Of a stretch of DNA of 6,110 nt, positions 4,955 to 6,110 are shown one piece after another. How positions within the stretch are numbered: the first letter of the stretch is position 1; the number at the start of each line of letters is the position of its first letter. Below the pieces are notes generated by a model. It was not told where the DNA came from. It saw only the letters and a program-made list of their open reading frames with translations, and did not search any database. This DNA is from JBBQVO01 sp038211505 (GTDB lineage: Bacteria; Chloroflexota; Dehalococcoidia; DSTF01; JACRBR01): contig JBBQVO010000188.1 in the NCBI GenBank assembly GCA_038211505.1, forward strand, positions 1-6,110, read 5' to 3'. The position numbers were made by a program, and so were the translations under genes.

Positions 4955-6110
4955 ATGACGTTGGTCCGATGGCTCGCGATTCCAAGCGTTGTAGCAGCAA
5001 TCCTTCTCACGGCCTCGTACTTCCCCTTCGATCATCCGGGCGCGATCGCGCAAATCATGGATGCTCAGGAGCGGGCCGCCGCGCGCCTCTCACAACTGCC
5101 TCCCGTGACCGAAACGGGCACCGTGACGACCGGTTCGGTCGTCGCGCCCCGACCCAGCCGGCGCCTCAGCGGAGGCGGACATCGGCACGAACGGCGGTCG
5201 GATTAACACCGGCGATGGGGAAGCTGTTGTCGATATTCCGCCGGGGGCGTTCGATGAAACACTTCGCCTCCGGATCACCCGACGCGCTTCATTGACCGTG
5301 AACAATCCGTCGCCAGACTCGGCACTGGTGGCTCTTTGGGACTTCGACGCCGTCGCGCTCGACCGCGGAAGTGTGCCGGTGCATGGGTTTATCAGCGAAC
5401 TCACTTTCACCATCCGCATCAACGACGCGGAGCTTGCTGACAGGAACCCGCAGTCGTTGCGCTATTGGACTTTCGACGATACGCAGCAACAATGGCTGCC
5501 GATACCGTCACGAGTGCAATAGCGAGGGATGGACGGACGAGACGTGGGTCATGGCGACCAACCCGCGCTCGGGCGCAGCCTGGACCCTGGCGGACGTGAA
5601 CACGACGACAGAATTCGGGTTCGAGGTGAACGGCGGGACGTCGCACCCGTACGTGACGCAGGCCTGGCTAGAGGTGGTGACGCAAAGCGCAACGACCGCA
5701 CAGACGGTGTACGAAAACGATCGCCTCGGACGTCTGACGAAGGTGAAAGACGCCGCCGGCACGACCGACGCCACACGCAACAAAACGATGATCGGCTACG
5801 ACCTTGGCGGACGCAAAACCTCGATGTCCGACCCGGATATGGGTAACTGGGCCTACGTTTACTGGCCTACAGGCAAACTCAACACCCAGACCGACGCGCG
5901 CGGTGTGACTACGACGCTGACGTACGATGCGATCGATCGACTGACGCAGAAGTCGTACTCCATTCAGGCTGTAACACCGACCGTCGATCCCACGTCGACC
6001 GTGAACTACGACTACGACACGTACAACTCCACCGACGCTGGCTGGTGCGGCCAGGGAAATACGGCGATCGGTCGCCTCGTCCGGATGCGGGATGGCGCCG
6101 GCAACGAGCA
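4955..6110 (+). pseudogene. Secreted YD-repeat (RHS-like) protein gene, broken by two frame changes and running off the window
   Basis: Three successive frames appear to encode one protein. Frame one starts at the ATG at 4955, with GGGAGGG at 4942-4948 as ribosome binding site. It gives a signal peptide (hydrophobic residues 7-22, possible cleavage after GAIA at 29-32) and a Ser/Thr/Pro-rich linker, then stops at 5206. From about 5150 the next frame (+1) gives a beta-rich domain with GGRINTGDGEA, VDIPPGAFDETLRLRITRR, and FDDTQQQW near its end, up to TAG at 5520-5522; this resembles ZU5-like 'PPGA' domains. From about 5521 the third frame (again +1) gives NPRSGAAWTLADV and VTQAWLEV, then YD repeats near 5710, 5797 (GYDLGGRKTSMSDP) and 5923 (TYDAIDRLTQKSY), and is open at 6110. 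YD-repeat proteins are large cell-surface or secreted shells, sometimes carrying C-terminal toxins; the C-terminus is not in view. A real pseudogene is favoured, with indel errors as the alternative. Confidence 0.75.

Noticed and set aside
4894..5295. Plus-strand open frame of 133 codons overlapping the start of the YD-repeat gene
   Set aside because: Composition is Arg/Ser/Pro-rich, whereas the other two frames show a signal peptide and a PPGA-type domain; no ribosome site precedes it.
5515..5526. Programmed +1 frameshift at CAA-TAG-C, as in release-factor 2 genes
   Set aside because: There is no upstream Shine-Dalgarno-like stimulator or CTT-TGA-like shift site, and the same gene has another unrelated frame change, so decay is simpler.
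5508..5846. Several short open frames on both strands over the YD-repeat part
   Set aside because: The third plus frame here carries unmistakable YD-repeat motifs and is open to the window end, so the others are shadows.
1..6110. CRISPR array, tRNA, rRNA, transposase or integrase
   Set aside because: No regularly spaced direct repeats, tRNA-like cloverleaf or recombinase motifs were seen when reading the window.

Overview
The window is GC-rich bacterial DNA with an intact metabolic operon on the left and a damaged accessory region on the right. The combination of a two-subunit KorA/KorB 2-oxoacid:ferredoxin oxidoreductase, a small CBS-pair protein, a stand-alone Lrp-type ligand-binding domain and a secreted YD-repeat (RHS-like) protein suggests a member of Chloroflexota or a similar GC-rich soil or aquatic lineage. 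This placement is inferred from gene content and is not proven.

Left part (1-3041, minus strand). Three genes read leftward as one tight operon: a two-CBS-domain protein, then korA (fused gamma-alpha subunit), then korB (thiamine-diphosphate and Fe-S subunit, cut by the window edge). The CBS stop and the korA start share one base (TAGTG), and korB starts 8 bp after korA. KorA and KorB together would interconvert a 2-oxoacid (probably 2-oxoglutarate) + CoA with the acyl-CoA + CO2 + reduced ferredoxin. The CBS protein is a plausible nucleotide-sensing partner.

Middle (3042-3701). A 263-bp divergent intergenic region carries a 24-bp imperfect palindrome and weak promoter candidates. It is followed by a 78-residue stand-alone Lrp/AsnC effector-binding domain on the plus strand. 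Downstream are a strong GC-rich hairpin and a second small hairpin, before the convergent end of the next gene.

Right part (3702-6110). Two divergently oriented accessory genes are both broken by frame changes. On the minus strand is a conserved hypothetical protein whose two halves lie in different frames. On the plus strand is a secreted YD-repeat protein gene whose signal peptide, beta-rich N-terminal domain and YD-repeat region lie in three successive frames; a probable internal deletion sits near 5520. The 387 bp between them holds a near-consensus sigma70 promoter on the plus strand, with a perfect 9-bp inverted repeat straddling its -10 box. It also holds a plausible minus-strand promoter and an 18-bp hairpin palindrome between the two. 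No RNA genes, CRISPR arrays, insertion sequences or transposase genes were recognised.
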